Shown piece after piece: positions 13,385 to 24,835 of a stretch of DNA of 64,000 nucleotides (the stretch's first letter is position 1; each line of letters opens with the position of its first letter). The stretch is taken from positions 12,002 through 76,001 of the forward strand of contig SCFE01000087.1 of the NCBI GenBank assembly GCA_004352715.1. The letters are read 5' to 3'. This stretch comes from Hofstenia miamia (Eukaryota > Xenacoelomorpha > Acoela). The notes under the pieces are model-generated. The model had not been told where the DNA came from, ran no database searches, and saw nothing but the letters and a program-made list of their open reading frames with translations. The position numbers and the translations under genes are program-made.

Positions 13385-14228
13385 TGTAGAATCGTGAGGG
13401 AGCTCTGGCTACTCTAGCAGTACTGAGTAACTTAAGAGTTTAGATAAAAAGTTTCCAAATTCTACCATAGCAGAGAGTGACCCACATTCCAACAGAACAG
13501 TTACATTGGTGGTTCACTGATTTTCCTAACAAACACAGAAATTCCATTTCAGAAAGAACTCCAGCAGTGACCAACTCACGTGGCATTATGCTGAAGCCAA
13601 ATCTTTGAAGCCATCCTTACTTGCCAAGGTGCTAATTGTGTGTCTCAAGAATTAATTTCTAGCTCAATAAACAATTTATCTCAGAGTTTTCCTATCTCAG
13701 CTCATGTAAATGAATAATAAATAACAGGCACATAATTGCTGTGCATTCACATTCACCAATGTCATAGTATATATGCAAGGTGTTAAATTAAGTGCATGTA
13801 TGAACAGATTGAATAAAAGATGTTATTCCCTACACATAACAATAACCTAAAGTGGCCATGATTTGGGCTGTCACCATTAAAGAGCTATTTGTCACCCTAG
13901 AATGCAGTAGAAGGAAGCTGAATTTATTGTGTGCTTCACTACATTGACTCAGATATATATTACAAAAATCTGTAACTTATTACCTGACTTGTTTACAATT
14001 TCAAAGCACAGTTTCCCTCACAAAGTTAAATGAGCAATCACATGTAATTTAAATCAAGGGAACAAAAACTAACACTATTGAATTAACTACACTTGAAATT
14101 CTAAAATTGATTTAAAGAAATTGATGCAAATAAGGTAGCAGTGAATCAAAGAATCAAAATGTCAAAATGACATAACACTATTCCAAGTGCTGAAAATAAT
14201 AAAAAATATAGCCCTGAGTGACTCTACA
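13385..14228 (-). repeat. 3' LTR of the Gypsy element
   Basis: On the plus strand it begins TGTAGAATC and ends GTGACTCTACA. The same 844-bp length is found at 25370-26213. It is the 3' LTR because the coding genes lie on the minus strand. Just inside it the minus strand reads CAATGTGGGGCG (14240-14229), a short purine-rich tract that may be the polypurine tract. Confidence 0.93.
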
Positions 14229-16246
14229 CGCCCCACATTGCTGGTTAAATTTGTGTAGGAGCTTGACTGTGGGACCTGACAGGAGCTTTTGTGTCTCCTC
14301 AATCATCTCTGTGGCTAAAATGTCATCCCATGACTTAACCTCAGTGTATTTGGTTTGCTGGGTAATCTGCATAAGAGTCTCCCTCTGTGTGACTTCCTCA
14401 CTCCTTAAATGGAAGAACTCATTCTCAGGTAAATGGGCACTGATCAGACTGTTTCTTCTGAAGTTGTTAAGTCTCTGTGTAAATGCGTCATAGAATCTCT
14501 TGTAAAGGTGAAGGCATTTCAGTGCTATCATGAGTGTCATGAGTGCATCTGTGTCAGAGGTGTGGGCATCTTTGGGACTAATCCTGGTGTTCAGATAAAA
14601 ATGGATGAAGACCTCTCTTAGTGATCCCATGTGTGTCACATGATCCATGAAAAGTGAGCAGTACTCATTGACCTGCTGCAATGTCATCTCTTCAGGGTCT
14701 GTGACTTTGGCTCATAGCATGGTAATGATCTTGATATGCTTTGTGACATCATAGTACCAAGTGAGGGTCTCAACATTATTGATCTACATAAGATCACCAG
14801 ATGCCTGAAATAGAATAAGGACATGGGGGTCCAATGTCATGATCTTATTGTGTACCTTTGTTAACTGGCTAGAGATTGGTTGTCCCTTCTGAATTTATGT
14901 CTTTAATAGTAAGCTTACAATCAATATACACATGCTCTGGGTTTCCACCCTCAAGTAGAGTGTCTCTGATGTCTTTATACTCCCATGTCTGCATAGCTTT
15001 GTTGATCTCAGCTGCAGTAGAGACGTAGTTAATGGAGTTGGCAAGGTGTGCAGAGACTTTCTTTCATCCTTTCTTGACATGCCATGATGGGAGAATGAGT
15101 GAAGTCATGATGCATGGTGGAGGGATACAGAGCAGGTTATGTTTATCTCCATGATCTTTGACATTATCTAGTGTGACCTTTTCTCAGAATGTAGCAGTCA
15201 CAATAGTAACTGGATAATTTATGTTGAATGTGTGTATTAGGAAGATAGACAGAACCCAAATGGCTCCATGCGACTGAATGGGTGGCGTGGACTTCTCTGA
15301 AAATAAATGTTCTGCAAAATTCTGACAGTCTTGCGATGTATAGGCGATAGGGAGCTCAAAGAGGAGCCTCTCAACTGACCTGGAATATTGTGAAATAGGG
15401 CTGCAGATATTAATTGTGAGCCAAACAGACTTGGGGTTCCTATCTGCCTTGAGATTATTCCAGACTTCATCAATTTCTGTCAATGTTGCAGTGCTCTGGG
15501 AGAACGTGAAACTGACATGCATATTCATAACTAATGCAAGACTGGGTCAGTTAGCAGAGATGGATTCCAGTGTCTGTGACTGGGTGACAGCATTGATAAT
15601 TAATCTTGTGTTGATGGTGAGGCAGTGCATAGGTATTTTCTTACACAATAAGAGGTTGGCATAGATAAGTTTAGTTATTGAAAAGATACCAAATTGGTAC
15701 ATGCTGGTGGGATGATAGTAGTGAGTGTAGAGTATCATAAAATTTTCCATTCTGAAGTGGAGGTTGATGACATCCTCAGGTATCTCATCCTGATACTCCT
15801 CTTTAACAAACATCACCAGCCAAATGTTCTTGACCTTCTCTAATCTGTATGCAATCTCAATTTTCTCCATTATCTTAGGTTGGTTGATCTCACCAACTTG
15901 GAAGAAATAAACATATTCTCAAAATCAATGTTAATGCACTCAAATTTTTTAATGGCTTGCTTGTTGTTGAGGAACTGGCACAGGTGTGTTATTTTAAAGT
16001 CTTTGTTGAACATAGTGTGGACTGTGCTCCACCAATAGGGTCTCCTTAATCCTCGGTGCATTTGCCCTATGCTCTGCATTGATGACAAAGGGGATAATGT
16101 CCACTGAGCACATAAGGTTCTTTGTGTTGTAAGTCCAGTGTAGCTTGTTCCTTGTTTCTTTTGACAGGTTGTTGCACACAAAACTGACTGCTTTGGAGGT
16201 TGCAATAAAGTACAAATGTAACCTTTTGTCTCCTACCTTAGAAACC
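14178..16246 (-). pseudogene. ORF X, unidentified 3' ORF of the Gypsy element
   Basis: This is a large reading frame downstream of integrase, in the position where env lies in errantivirus-like elements. It is cut by the gap at 16247-16402 and broken by several stops and frameshifts. Long open pieces are 16246-15994, 15870-15547, 15528-15184, about 15080-14895 and 14687-14178. The last piece is helical in character, has QCGACR near its end, and runs about 50 bp into the 3' LTR before its stop. I see no signal peptide, fusion peptide or membrane anchor typical of Env, and no motif of a known enzyme. A second copy of part of it lies at 2-615. Function unknown. Original length was probably over 650 residues. 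Confidence 0.65.
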
Positions 16247-16402
16247 NNNNNNNNNNNNNNNNNNNNNNNNNNNNNNNNNNNNNNNNNNNNNNNNNNNNNN
16301 NNNNNNNNNNNNNNNNNNNNNNNNNNNNNNNNNNNNNNNNNNNNNNNNNNNNNNNNNNNNNNNNNNNNNNNNNNNNNNNNNNNNNNNNNNNNNNNNNNNN
16401 NN
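16247..16402. other. Assembly gap (156 N)
   Basis: Separates the start of ORF X from the nested family-2 LTR. Any start codon and splice or frame relation between pol and ORF X is hidden here. Confidence 0.99.
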
Positions 16403-16405
16403 TAG

Positions 16406-17558
16406 TGTAGCATCATCCAAAAAGGCAACTAAAAGCTGAATAACGTCGAATGATTATCAATTGAAATTAATTGCAAAAAATTTAGTTAATGAACTTTAGT
16501 TTATTTTTGTAAAATGCAACTAAGATTTAATATTGGTCAAAATAAGAAACTTGTTAGCCGATCAAGAGGTAATTGACAAATTAAATTGAGCAAACTAATG
16601 CTTACGTATGAACAGCCATATTGGCAGACGAATCATTTGAATTTTAAAATCGGCAGGTACTTTTTGTAGAAATTTTATAAATAGCTTTGATTCAACCATA
16701 ATTTTGATGAACAATAAATTCTTCGGAGTTTATTTAATTTTCATTTCTACTTTATCTGGTTTGATTATTTAACTAAATGTGCAGCTAGGCAAGTTGTGTT
16801 TAGTAGTGGCTGGAATCCATCACGGGATCGATTCTAGGGTCTTTGTGCCAGTCACGAAAGTGCACCTATGTTACGGTTAGGAGTTTTTCGATTCTTGCCT
16901 AGTCTGACTATCGATCAACACATGTAAGAAATAATCAATGCCTGAAACGACTGGATAGTCGACACTTAGGGATATTTATATATTCTTAAATGTAGGAGAC
17001 TCAACTATAATTGACTCAATAAATGACCTCACATGTAATACTATTAAATGTAGGTATAGGAAACTGCAAGTTTGTTATCTGTATAATTAAGCTGATAGTT
17101 TTACAGTAATGGCTATTTTAGTTATTTTATTACATGCAGTTAGTGTCAATGCCCGGTTGCTTTATAAAATAAAAACAACAAACACTTTACAACTCTGAGT
17201 TTAAGTCAGTTACAACTTTACTTGAGTGCACACACCGAGCTAACGTAAGGCATACATAATTAATCCCAGTTGAGCTGAGATGGTGATGTGGACTCAACCA
17301 TCGTTACGGAAGAGGAGGAGCTGTGTTGTGGAGATCGGCTACGGGCAGGAGCCCATGGAACAACTGAAGAGGAAACATCATACTGCCCAGTCACCTAAAC
17401 AGTGATGGTTAATACTCAAGTACTTAATTAACATAACTAGTTAATAAGAAAGAGAAGTTTGATGGATCAACAAATGGGTAACACCTCACCCGCAGTTTAC
17501 TAAGCATCCCTTAACGGTGATTATACACGGCATAACAAGCTAGGTGGAGGATGTTACA
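16406..17558 (+). mobile_element. Solo LTR, family 2 (TGTAGCATC ends), copy A
   Basis: It starts TGTAGCATCATCC and ends GGAGGATGTTACA, 1153 bp. The base triplet before it is TAG next to the gap and the four bases after it are GTAG, consistent with a 4-bp target duplication. TTTATAAATAG near 16674 could be a TATA box, and AATAAA occurs near 16709. Copy B at 30230-31956 is nearly identical outside its gap. It is nested inside the Gypsy element between pol and ORF X. It contains clearly more CpG than its surroundings, which suggests a recent arrival. Confidence 0.82.
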
Positions 17559-17679
17559 GTAGAAACGCTTGATGAAGGGCCAGGGCTAGAGGGGGTTATT
17601 GAGTCACTGCGAGGTGTTTGTGTGTTAGTACTTAAGTTAGTGCTTAAGTTAGCAAAAGGCACTCTGTACTTACTTGACT

Positions 17680-17815
17680 CCTCAGATTCCCAAGGAGCTA
17701 TTTGGCGCCCCAAGTAGTTGTCCGAGGTCTGCTCCTGAGGGGCTATTTGATGCCCCAAGTAGTCGTGGGAATCACACTCCCAAGGGGCTATTTGGCACCC
17801 CAAGTAGTCATGTGG
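17680..17815 (-). repeat. In-frame tandem repeat of 15 residues at the pol tail
   Basis: Three units of about 45 bp with the core GGCTATTTGG..CCCCAAGTAGT. On the minus strand they read as YLG-QIAPWE type units: YLGCQIAPWE, YLGHQIAPQE and YLGRQIAPWE. They fall inside a 87-codon open frame (17803-17540) that continues into a Ser/Thr/Pro-rich end. They lie just after the integrase C-terminal module. This may be a low-complexity tail of pol or a separate small ORF. Confidence 0.65.
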
Positions 17816-18294
17816 TCTGCTACTTGAGTCCTCCTGCGTCCTTCCTCTCTTGTGGGATACACTCTCCTCTGCTCAATGCGGGGTGTCCTCTCAGCTTCAT
17901 TCATCATGGGGGTTGTGTCTTCACCTCACTTGTCTTCTTGTGGGCAGCAGATTTTTAGTTCTTTTCATCTGATATGGCTTAGTTTCCTAAACAGAAAGAT
18001 TAATTAAGTTCCCAATCTTGGGTATTTAAGTGATCTAGGTACTCTTGGTCCCTAGCTTTACATCTAGGCAAAATACTGGTAGCAGTAATGTTGCTACTAT
18101 TACTGGGATTAGTATCATAATCAACCTCAGAGAGGTCATCCTCCTCACATTTGGTGAGGTTAGTATAATTCTTGAGTTTGTTTACTCCATCATCAACAAG
18201 TGAAAATTCACTATTAGAGTTGATGACAACATTACTAATATCCTTAATAGTTCATTTGAGTCATTGAAAGTGGGCGACTCTCCCATTATTTAAT

Positions 18295-19029
18295 AGATAT
18301 CAATGGTGATCTAACACATTTGTAACTGTAAATGGACCTTGCCAATTGGTGGCAAGCTTCCACACTTGATTTGCATTGGTAATCTGGTGAGGAAAATATG
18401 CAAAAACTTTGTCCCCAACCTTGTGAGGTTCACCATACAACTTGTGATTGAAATTCAGCTTTTGATGGATAACAGATTTATTAGTATTCTGACAAATGGT
18501 TAGATGTACTTCTTGAAATTCATGTAACTCACCTCTCAGCCAAACATGGCCTTAAAAGGACTAACCTTAGTAGTTGTATGCATGGTGATGCTATAAAAAT
18601 TCTCCACTGCCTCTATGACGCATTTCCAATTCCTGCTGGCTGCTTGGGCAAGGGCAACTCAGATTAGCTTGATGACAGTACAATTAAGTTGCTCGACGAC
18701 TCCATTTGACTGCAGATGGTATGTGGTGGTAAATTCATTTAGTATTTCAAGCTCCTTCATTAAGGTTTCCATGAGATGGTTTTCAAATTGAGGGCTGTGA
18801 TCCAAAATTAGGCGCTCCATGGGCCCAAACTTGAGGACCTTGGTGGTGGTGCTGTTGTGGGGGATGAGTCAAGCATATTTGGTAAAATGGTCAATTAGTA
18901 TGAGGAGGTACTAATATCCCTCCTTGTCATGGGAGAGCTTCTCTATGTCCATATGGACAACTTCATTCATGTGTTCTGCAGCTCTGCTGTGCAGCTCAGC
19001 TTGCTGCTCTGGAACATATCTTGCATTAA
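18295..19029 (-). pseudogene. Gypsy integrase, catalytic core and C-terminal part
   Basis: Integrase joins element DNA to the host genome. On the minus strand, after the piggyBac insertion, the frame reads VVHMDIEKL (first catalytic Asp), LDHSPQFEN (second Asp) and SNGVVEQLN (Glu), so the DDE residues look kept. The C-terminal module has KVGDKVFAYF and WQGPFTV, matching the GPY/F motif near 18340. Stops occur where family members usually have Gln or Trp, for example inside GY-YLL and YA-LIPHNS. It is not functional as it stands. Confidence 0.85.
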
Positions 19030-20370
19030 CACTAGAACGGCAGAACCCGTCAATTGACGATTTTTTTATTTTAAAACTGCTATAGTTTTTTTTAAAGAAA
19101 TATTTTTTATAACCCTCTCATGAGTTTTTATCATTTTTGAAGTGACACAAAATGCAAAAGAAAATTTTATGATAATTTATCTTGAAAATAAAATATTGTT
19201 GAATATACCTACAATGGCTAAACCCATCAATTGATGATTTGAATAATATTAAAAAAATTCTAGCAATTTTTAAATGTTAATGGCAACTATTTTACATTAT
19301 TACATACAGTAAACAATAAATACATATTGTGAGCTATTCCGTATTATTACATTTATTGTCAAACTTCCAATTGTCATTACCAGCTCTTCTAGCCCATTCC
19401 TTGCTGCAATTGACGATATGACGCAGACTCCATTCGTCGAAGATTTGTCTAAAAGCATCTAGTGGTGTTTCAACTGTTCGGCAAGCTCCGGTAGCTCCCA
19501 CTCGTTCTCTAAATACGTTAATATCTCCTGCCTGACCAAGACGTCTACCATTGCCATTTCTCACGGGGCGCCATATTGTTCCATCTCGTCCTGTATTTAC
19601 TTCGCATTCAGTATCTTCTCCATCTTTGTCATCATCACTAGAGCTGACTTCTGCATCTTCAATATTAGGTTCAACTTCCTCTTAATCTGAATCCCTACTG
19701 GATTCATCTCCAGACTCATCAGAAGGAAGCTCAAGCACACGTCGCAAAACTTCTTCTGCTGAAATTCTTCTTCTAGCCATAGTAAAACTGATAAAAAAAA
19801 TGTAAATTTTGAAATCAAAAGATTGTATATAAATGCAGAAATTATAGATGAAATGATGAGACATGACACAAAAGCCAATAAATGTTAAGTTTATTTGGAG
19901 CATATTGTTATTTAGTTCCTATTGGATGAACTAATCAGTTACAAAAGTCTCTACAATACGCCAGTAGTAAGTATTAGATCTGAGATATATTCAATTTGCG
20001 CCACAAATTTGTAACAAACTTGAAACGCTAGCTCTTCATTTCAATTTAGGAATGATTTTTCTTGATGAATTATTAGACAATCAAGCTAGGTACATTAGCA
20101 ATAACATTATAATCAATACACTTATATTAAAAAGAAAATAATGATGTTGAATTATTGCACAATCATTTTCATTACATTTTAGAAGGACATACACTGAACA
20201 TTTTTTAAACAATTACTGCCAACATATCACTGTATAGTACTTTAGAATGTATACCATAATATTATATGTTGCTATAATTTTATTATGCTTAAAAACTCAT
20301 TAAAAAATACAAATCGTCAATTGACAGGTTTCGCCATTCTAGGTATAACAATTTTCCCGCCATTGTAGTG
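19030..20370 (-). mobile_element. piggyBac deletion derivative, 1341 bp
   Basis: It is flanked by TTAA on both sides (19026-19029 and 20371-20374), the piggyBac target duplication. The ends are inverted: CACTAGAACGGCAGAACC at the left, and CACTACAATGGCGGG as the complement of the right end, which has an extra stretch of about 26 bp before the shared CAATTGACGATTT motif. A subterminal repeat of the motif (CAATTGATGATTT) lies at about 19228. It codes only for the N-terminal part of a transposase. Confidence 0.9.
19334..19780 (-). pseudogene. piggyBac transposase, N-terminal part only
   Basis: The frame starts MARRRISAEEVLRR, passes an acidic Ser/Asp/Glu-rich region with one in-frame TAA, then GRDGTIWRPV, RTVETPLDAFRQIFDEW and NCSKEWARR. 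It ends at a stop after about 149 codons. The PLDAF...FDE block matches the start of the piggyBac DDE_Tnp_1_7 fold. The whole catalytic DDD region is missing, so an internal deletion created a non-autonomous element. Mobilisation would need a transposase from elsewhere. Confidence 0.85.
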
Positions 20371-20374
20371 TTAA

Positions 20375-20504
20375 ATGTTTGCTCAGTTTGAATGATGCCT
20401 AGATGACCTTTCTCATGAATCTTCTGTACTAAATCTCTGTGAAAGTACTTGGGAACTGCTTGTCGACTATTCCAGCTCTGCGTATAGAGTAGGCATGAGT
20501 CCAT
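20375..20504 (-). pseudogene. Gypsy integrase, N-terminal zinc-binding part
   Basis: The minus frame reads VPKYFHRDLVQKIHEKGHLG, which matches the His pair of the HHCC zinc-binding region of retroelement integrases. The coding frame continues on the far side of the piggyBac insertion when a single TTAA is counted. That confirms both fragments are one gene. I did not find the Cys pair expected shortly after, so this domain may already have been deleted or diverged. Confidence 0.8.
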
Positions 20505-20599
20505 AAGCTTCCAGTTATAGTGCTGGAAATATCTGTTAGTGATGGGGCTGAGTATATAGTTGTTATTGTTCAGCTTGGCAATGATCTCACTTAATACTT

Positions 20600-22400
20600 T
20601 ATCATGATGTTAGGGATGTATGATTTCCATTTCAGTTATTTCTTCCTTCATCAAAATGGGGAGGATCTCATTTCCATTCTGGTCTGCATTGATCTCAGGC
20701 AGACACTTGTAATCACTGAACAAGATAAATCTGAATGGTGTTTTCTCTCCAGGTGGCTTGCAGAGGTTGCACTCATATCTCGGGAGAGCAGTCCAATAAT
20801 CTGCATTGCTATGCAGTCTTCCTGGACAATGTTTAATGGAAAAGGTAAAATTATTTAAGTACTATATCCATCAGGCAACAATATTAGACTTGTCCCTGGA
20901 GAATTTTTTTTTAGCCATGCCAGAGCTGAGTTGTTGGTGCACATGGTAAACTGGTGGCCCAAAATGAAAAAACAGAACTTTTTCAAACTCTTGACTAAGG
21001 CAAGCATTTCCAAATTGGTCATGCCATAATTTAGGTTGGCGTTTTGGAGCTTGCAGCTGAAATACTGGATGGGACTCTCTTTCCCATCAATTATCTGGCT
21101 AAATATGCCACTGATGGCAACAGAACTGGCGTCACAATTGATCAGAAACTACTTTGAATAGTCTGGTGTATTTAAGCTGGGAATTTTCCGAAGTTCTCTC
21201 TTAACATTATCAAGCTCTTCTTGCTTGCTCCAGCTCCACTTAATTTCAATGTTGCACTGTAATAGGTTGGAGATGTTTTTCGTTTTATTAGCTAACTCCA
21301 AAATAAAGGCACCATAATAATTCAGGAATCCCATGAGCCATTATACATCTCTACAAGAATGGGGAGTCTTGATCTTGTCAAGGTGTTCTTTTGCATCATT
21401 CTTAATGGAGATACGACAAGGTTCAAGAATTCTTCTGAGAAAGGTAATGTGAGGCTGTAACAGAAAGCATTTATTTCCATTGACTCAAAGACCAGACTTG
21501 CTTAAGTTGTGTCCAAGCTTTTCCAAGTGCTCTGAGAAAGAATTACCAGTGATGAGAATATTGTCCATATAGGCTGTTATCCCATGTTCAAGTACATTGG
21601 CACCATTTCTAAGTATGCAGGTAATGTAGCACTGGAAAGTTGCAGGGGTTTTGCAGAGCCTGAAAGCAATATACTTCCATTTGAAGAGGCCATAGAGAGT
21701 TATAAAGAAATGTCAGAAGGCTTTATTGGAACCTGCCAGTAGGCCTTGCACAGGTTGAGGCAGCTAAACAACTTCTAACAACTGGCATCATAGAGAAGAT
21801 CCTCAATGCACAGGAGTGGGTATCCATCTTTTACAGTAGTGTTGTTAAGCTTTCTAAAATCAACACAGAGGTGGTACTTGTTGCCCTGCTTAATGAAGAC
21901 AGTAGTAGCCACATAAGGGCTATTACTAGCCCTCTGATTCTCCAGTACTCTTCTGATGGGCAGGCAAATTGGATGATCATTCTTAGTTTTGATGGAATGC
22001 TGTTCTCCAATGGCCTGGCTAACACTGATTGAACCATAGTTAAAGACCTTATAATACTGTCTGAGCAGATAGGAAAGCAACTCACACTCCTGAGAACTGA
22101 GGTGCAAATGCATTTGCTTGTTAACAAGGGGGATCCTCACATTGTCACTCAGCTCCTCCAAATCATGAATAGCTGTTAGAATTTGTGAATAGGAAGCAGC
22201 CTGAAATTCCAGACAAACCAGAGTTGCAACAAGCCTCAACTGGGACAGATCTATTGTAACCAAGGAATCAGAACTATTTAAGACAGTAACACACATCTTT
22301 CCTTTCAAAACTAGACAGAGATCAGGGAAAAAGTTAATTCCATGGAAGCATTTTCCCTTGAACCCAGAGATCATGACATCCCCAGTATAGGCAGAATTGG
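20600..22400 (-). pseudogene. Gypsy reverse transcriptase and RNase H
   Basis: These copy element RNA into DNA. The longest open piece is 22374-21775, about 199 codons. It contains PYVATTVFIKQ and HLCVDFRKLN, the RT fingers/palm motifs. The active site near 21560-21571 reads YMDN in place of the usual Y-x-D-D. RNase H follows: INCDASS (first Asp) near 21130, NLEML (Glu), and CTNNSALAWL near 20925-20940, where the family has T-D. Stops include one before WLMGFLNYYG. Both catalytic changes would need only one G to A transition each. It cannot be active. Confidence 0.92.
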
Positions 22401-22920
22401 TGGTGACAGGAACACGTCACCAATGATGGGGCTCCACTACCATGCACTCAACAAAACTTAAAGAGAGGATTTGGCTAGGTATGGTAGTGAGTGAGCTCTT
22501 GTTGAGTTTCACTTTCTCTGATAGAGATGGTGTTGTTACCATAATTGATGATGCATGAATCTGTTCAAGAAAATCATTTCCCAAAATTATGTTATATGGA
22601 AGTGGTTGACTGCAAGTATTGATAACAATTAGATCAACAACAAAAATTTCTTGCCAAACATGTAACTCTAAGTTCAGAATATGACCTTTGAGCTAGAGGG
22701 AATTTCCAGAAGCATCCAGCAAACGCACAGTGGATGGAAGGAGGTCGTTCTGTGACAGGCATAGCTTAGAACAACAAGAATCACTGATGATTGAGGCTGA
22801 GGCCCTGGTATTGATGGTGACATTTACCAGGGATTACATTAGTACACAACAGCAACATGATGACTAAGACATTGTGTGCATGTTTTCTAGGAGGCAGTAC
22901 TCCAACTAGTTTGACTGGAT
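22400..22920 (-). pseudogene. Gypsy aspartic protease
   Basis: On the minus strand near 22822-22801 the frame reads VTINTRASASII where retropepsins have D-T-G-A. The downstream ILGNDFLEQ matches the flap-to-C-terminal I-L-G-x-D-F motif of this family. The catalytic Asp (now Asn) and the Gly (now Arg) are both lost. Stops lie upstream and inside. The region joins Gag to RT in the usual gag-pro-pol order. Confidence 0.8.
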
Positions 22921-22949
22921 AGCTAGGCCAACAGGTAGCTCAAGAGAAC

Positions 22950-24448
22950 ATTCCTGTTCTCCAGGTTCATCAATAATGAAACCCTCACCATTGGCGACTA
23001 GATGAATAACTGCTTGGCACTGAGATTAAACAACATTTATGCTCCAGTTCTATCATTACAGTAGAAGCAATGGTACTTGAGAAAGTAGGAGTCTTCAGTG
23101 AAGAGGAACCACCTTTCAGGTCTCAGGTGTCCTTATCAATACAAGTAGTATTATGCAGCATGTAGATGATACTTATAGCTTTATGGATAATTACACTGAG
23201 ATCATCCTCAGGGTTGCAGTTGAGCTCAAGGCGTCTTTGGATGTTAGGTGGGAAGCCTCAGCAGATGTAGGAAAAGAGGTCATGCTTTGAATACTCAGGA
23301 GTGAGTTTACTTAGATGAAACAGCCTTTCAACTTGTGTGATGCACGTGTGAATATCATCACCCTTTTTGAACAAGAGATCACAAAGTAATGTTTTGTACT
23401 TATGTTTGATATGGGGAGCCTTATAATGGTCCTTGAAATATCCAATAAGAAGTGGATAACTAGTCTTCACATCTCTATCCAACATCATGTACTGATTGTA
23501 CATGATACCTTGAAGGTAGGTAGGAAATTGGGCAATGGCGGCATCTTGAGTAGCTTTGTACTGTCACATGGTTAGTTCAAAGAGAAAAAACCACTCTTGG
23601 AAAGATTGAGAGATCTCATCAATCTTTCCAGTAAATTTAGGCAATATTGAATGATGATTGAATAAATGAGCAGTATCAGCTCCAGTGGCAGTTGTAGGTA
23701 GAATTGACTGAGTGAAATGGGGGCCACTCTTAAAAGCAAACATGGAAAGATTGCATGACTGAGGTGGAGAAAATGGAGTCATACAAGTGATGGTAACACT
23801 GTTATTTACAGGTGCAGGAGGCAAAATGGTCACACTTGGCACAGATGAAACTGGAGCAGCAATTGTGCTTAACATGGAAACCTGAGTCAAAACTGACTGT
23901 GTGAAAGTAGACTCTCCAGTTGTAAAGGTGGTAACAGGGGTAATGAATTGCAGTGTAATTGGTGTAGAAGTAGAGACAATGGGGAGGCAAGCAGAAATCA
24001 TCTTGGGAAATTGCTCTGACAGACTCAGAGAAATTGTCCAATGCATCCTGTAGAACACTGTGAGTGACATACTCAGAAAGGCTTGACTGGGGAGGTAATG
24101 AATTCGGCGGGCTGCTCAGGCTCAGTGGAGAAGAAGGCATTGGCACTGCCAAGGTCTGGAGTTGAATCTCCAGAGCAGTAATCAAATTGATGAAACAGCA
24201 CTTTCTCAGTTGTACATCTTGGGCAAGCTCTTGCATTTCAGCTTGAAGTGAATCTAAGTGTTGCTTGCAAGCAAGGAGTCAACTAGTTCCTTGGCCAAAC
24301 CAGCACAAAGTCGATCAATTTTGCTATTTTGAGGGTTTGGGGATGGCGGCGTCTGTGGATGAATGAAGTAAGAATCAAATGACAAGGGAGAAGCAATAGA
24401 ACTTACTCCAACAGTGTGAGGACCAATGTTCATGCTGATAATGCTCAC
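22950..24448 (-). pseudogene. Gypsy Gag polyprotein
   Basis: Gag packages element RNA. The first Met (24448) opens a Ser/Pro-rich 64-codon piece. Further pieces at 24236-23802 and 24070-23564 are Ser/Thr/Pro-rich. The conserved core is LPKFTGKIDEISQSFQEW, then PTYLQGIMYNQY, YFKDHYKAPHIKHKYK and GDDIHTCITQVERLFH, typical of Ty3/Gypsy capsid domains (about 23680-23258). A C-x2-C pair (HCFYCN) near 23040 may be the remnant of the nucleocapsid zinc knuckle. Several stops and frame changes break the frame. Confidence 0.85.
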
Positions 24449-24454
24449 ACAGGG

Positions 24455-24835
24455 GAGAAATCGTTTAGCTTTGCATTAGTTAATAAATCAAACCGCTATA
24501 ATAAAGAGAAAATATAACGAGGTTAATGTTCATCAAATTCACAGCTTGTAGTTCTTATTTATACAAAATTTATTAAAACATATTTACCGATTATTGATGT
24601 CAAACAAGTACCAGTCGCCTAATTTCAATTTGGGTTTTCCCACGCTAAAGATTTCTGCGTACCTCGTGGCTATGCAGAACTGTGTGCAGGCGATTTGTCC
24701 ACACTTAATTTTGTCAAACCTTTTCGGCGACTAATACTTGCCGTAATTACACTGTCAAAATTACTAAACGCATTTTCCAAGAATTAACAGAAATCATTGA
24801 TAGAGTTTTGGTTGATATTCTTGGATGATGCTACA
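24455..24835 (-). repeat. Diverged 5' part of a family-2 LTR upstream of gag
   Basis: On the minus strand it starts TGTAGCATCATCC at 24835, as copy A does on the plus strand. It shares TTTTGATGAACA and GGTTTGATT-TTAACTAA type blocks with copy A in the same order, then loses similarity just before the first Gag Met. A TATAAATA box lies about 100 bp upstream of that Met, in the sense direction. The other end of the LTR is not found. It may have been captured as a promoter, or may be an unrelated decayed insertion. Confidence 0.5.

Noticed and set aside
14218-14621. Plus-strand ORFs opposite ORF X
   Set aside because: The minus strand is coding by its link to the element and by the second copy; the plus frames are shadows.
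16406-24835. One large element bounded by inverted TGTAGCATCATCC ends with gag-pol inside
   Set aside because: Copy A is complete by itself with its own duplication, and a nearly identical solo copy with an ATAA duplication exists at 30230, so it is better explained as a nested LTR.
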